DNA of 39,332 nt. Origin: JBEEJZ01 sp046046915. Its GTDB lineage: Bacteria > Pseudomonadota > Gammaproteobacteria > Burkholderiales > Burkholderiaceae_C. The position numbers and the translations under genes are program-made. The stretch is taken from assembly GCA_046046915.1 (NCBI GenBank), contig JBJOIT010000028.1, positions 1-39,332 on the forward strand. The letters run 5' to 3'. Positions 38,824 through 39,332 of this stretch are shown piece after piece. Each line of letters begins with the position of its first letter. Positions within the stretch are counted from its first letter, which is position 1. Under the pieces are notes generated by a model. The model saw only the letters and a program-made list of their open reading frames with translations, was not told the origin of the DNA and made no database searches.

Positions 38824-39332
38824 ATGACTGCTGAAAAGTCCAAAATCATTTACACCGTGACCGACGAAGCGCCCTATTTGGCGACGGCTTCATTCCTCCC
38901 GATTGTTCGCGCCTTTGCTGCGCCTGCCGGCATTGAAGTGGCCGAGAGCGATATCTCTGTGGCTGCCCGTATCCTGGGTGAGTTTTCGGACTTGTTGCCT
39001 CCAGAGCAGCGCGTCACCAACAACCTGGCCGATCTGGGCAAGCTCACGCTCAAGCCCGAAGCCAACATCATCAAGTTGCCCAACATCAGCGCTTCCGTGG
39101 GTCAGTTGACCGCGGCCATCAAGGAGCTGCAGTCCAAGGGCTACGCCCTGCCTGACTACCCCGAGAATCCCAAGAACGACGAAGAAAAGGCCCTCAAGGC
39201 CCGCTACGCCAAGTGCACCGGTTCGGCGGTGAACCCCGTGCTGCGTGAAGGCAACTCGGATCGCCGCGCGCCCCGCGCCGTCAAGGAATTTGCCCGCAAG
39301 AACCCCCATAGCATGGCCGAGTGGAGCCAGGC
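38824..39332 (+). CDS. icd: NADP-dependent isocitrate dehydrogenase, monomeric type (C-terminus outside window)
   Basis: The first 169 residues are visible. KIIYTVTDEAPYLATASFLPIVRAFA, PNISASVGQLTAAIKELQSKGY and SAVNPVLREGNSDRRAP are characteristic of the monomeric IDH, a protein of about 740 residues unrelated in length to the common homodimeric enzyme. It oxidises isocitrate to 2-oxoglutarate in the citric acid cycle and supplies NADPH. The segment NPVLREGNSDRRAP carries substrate-binding Ser and Arg residues. AGAGGA lies before the start. The gene is divergent from the ABC permease and continues past the right edge. Confidence 0.96.
   Translation, partial: MTAEKSKIIYTVTDEAPYLATASFLPIVRAFAAPAGIEVAESDISVAARILGEFSDLLPPEQRVTNNLADLGKLTLKPEANIIKLPNISASVGQLTAAIKELQSKGYALPDYPENPKNDEEKALKARYAKCTGSAVNPVLREGNSDRRAPRAVKEFARKNPHSMAEWSQ

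Noticed and set aside
1..39332. Mobile elements, prophage, CRISPR or attachment sites
   Set aside because: I saw no transposase, integrase or phage gene, no regularly spaced repeats and no direct repeat next to tRNA-Leu. Gene content and order look ancestral.

Overview
The window looks like a chromosomal segment of a betaproteobacterium of the order Burkholderiales, most likely Comamonadaceae. This rests on the gene order tpiA-secG-tRNA-Leu-nuoABCDEFGHIJKLMN-DUF2818-Nudix-DUF1178, the rpsO-pnp-quinone oxidoreductase block upstream, and protein sequences typical of that group. No sequence search was possible. Most of the window is well-conserved housekeeping DNA. I see no insertion sequence, prophage, CRISPR array or rRNA.

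Layout. (1) 1-1584, minus strand: a nitrate-assimilation control region. A NasT-type ANTAR regulator gene lies upstream of a truncated nrtA-like gene. Between them are a sigma-54 promoter, two short hairpins with six-base A..G.. loops matching the ANTAR RNA motif, and an intrinsic terminator ending just before nrtA. Together these look like an antitermination switch. (2) 1652-4146, plus: tsaD (tRNA t6A synthesis) and an orphan branched-chain-amino-acid-type binding protein. (3) 4308-8722: rpsO and pnp with a structured leader between them, then a quinone oxidoreductase and tpiA. (4) 8759-25283: secG, tRNA-Leu(GAG), all fourteen complex I genes nuoA-N, and three small tail genes. (5) 25305-26888, minus: cheV and two small unrecognised genes whose products share a C-terminal motif. 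(6) 27062-30496: a MarR-EmrA-EmrB efflux cassette with a palindromic operator candidate. (7) 30589-31460: an unrecognised pair, a small winged-helix protein overlapping a MASE1-like membrane protein. (8) 31515-38708: an AttH/CrtC-like lipocalin protein, a class III CoA-transferase, a PAS-PAS-GGDEF-EAL protein and a large FtsX-type ABC permease without an ATPase. (9) 38824 to the end: the start of a monomeric NADP isocitrate dehydrogenase.

How the parts work together. The nuo block encodes the whole proton-pumping NADH:quinone oxidoreductase, probably as one long transcript carrying tRNA-Leu near its 5' end. The nitrate region appears to combine nitrogen control (sigma-54) with nitrate-responsive antitermination (ANTAR). 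The cheV cluster and the GGDEF-EAL protein point to a motile, signalling-rich lifestyle.

The strongest non-coding signal is the compact nasT-nrtA leader at 655-809. The best candidates for undescribed proteins are the two cheV-linked small proteins and the winged-helix/MASE1-like pair.
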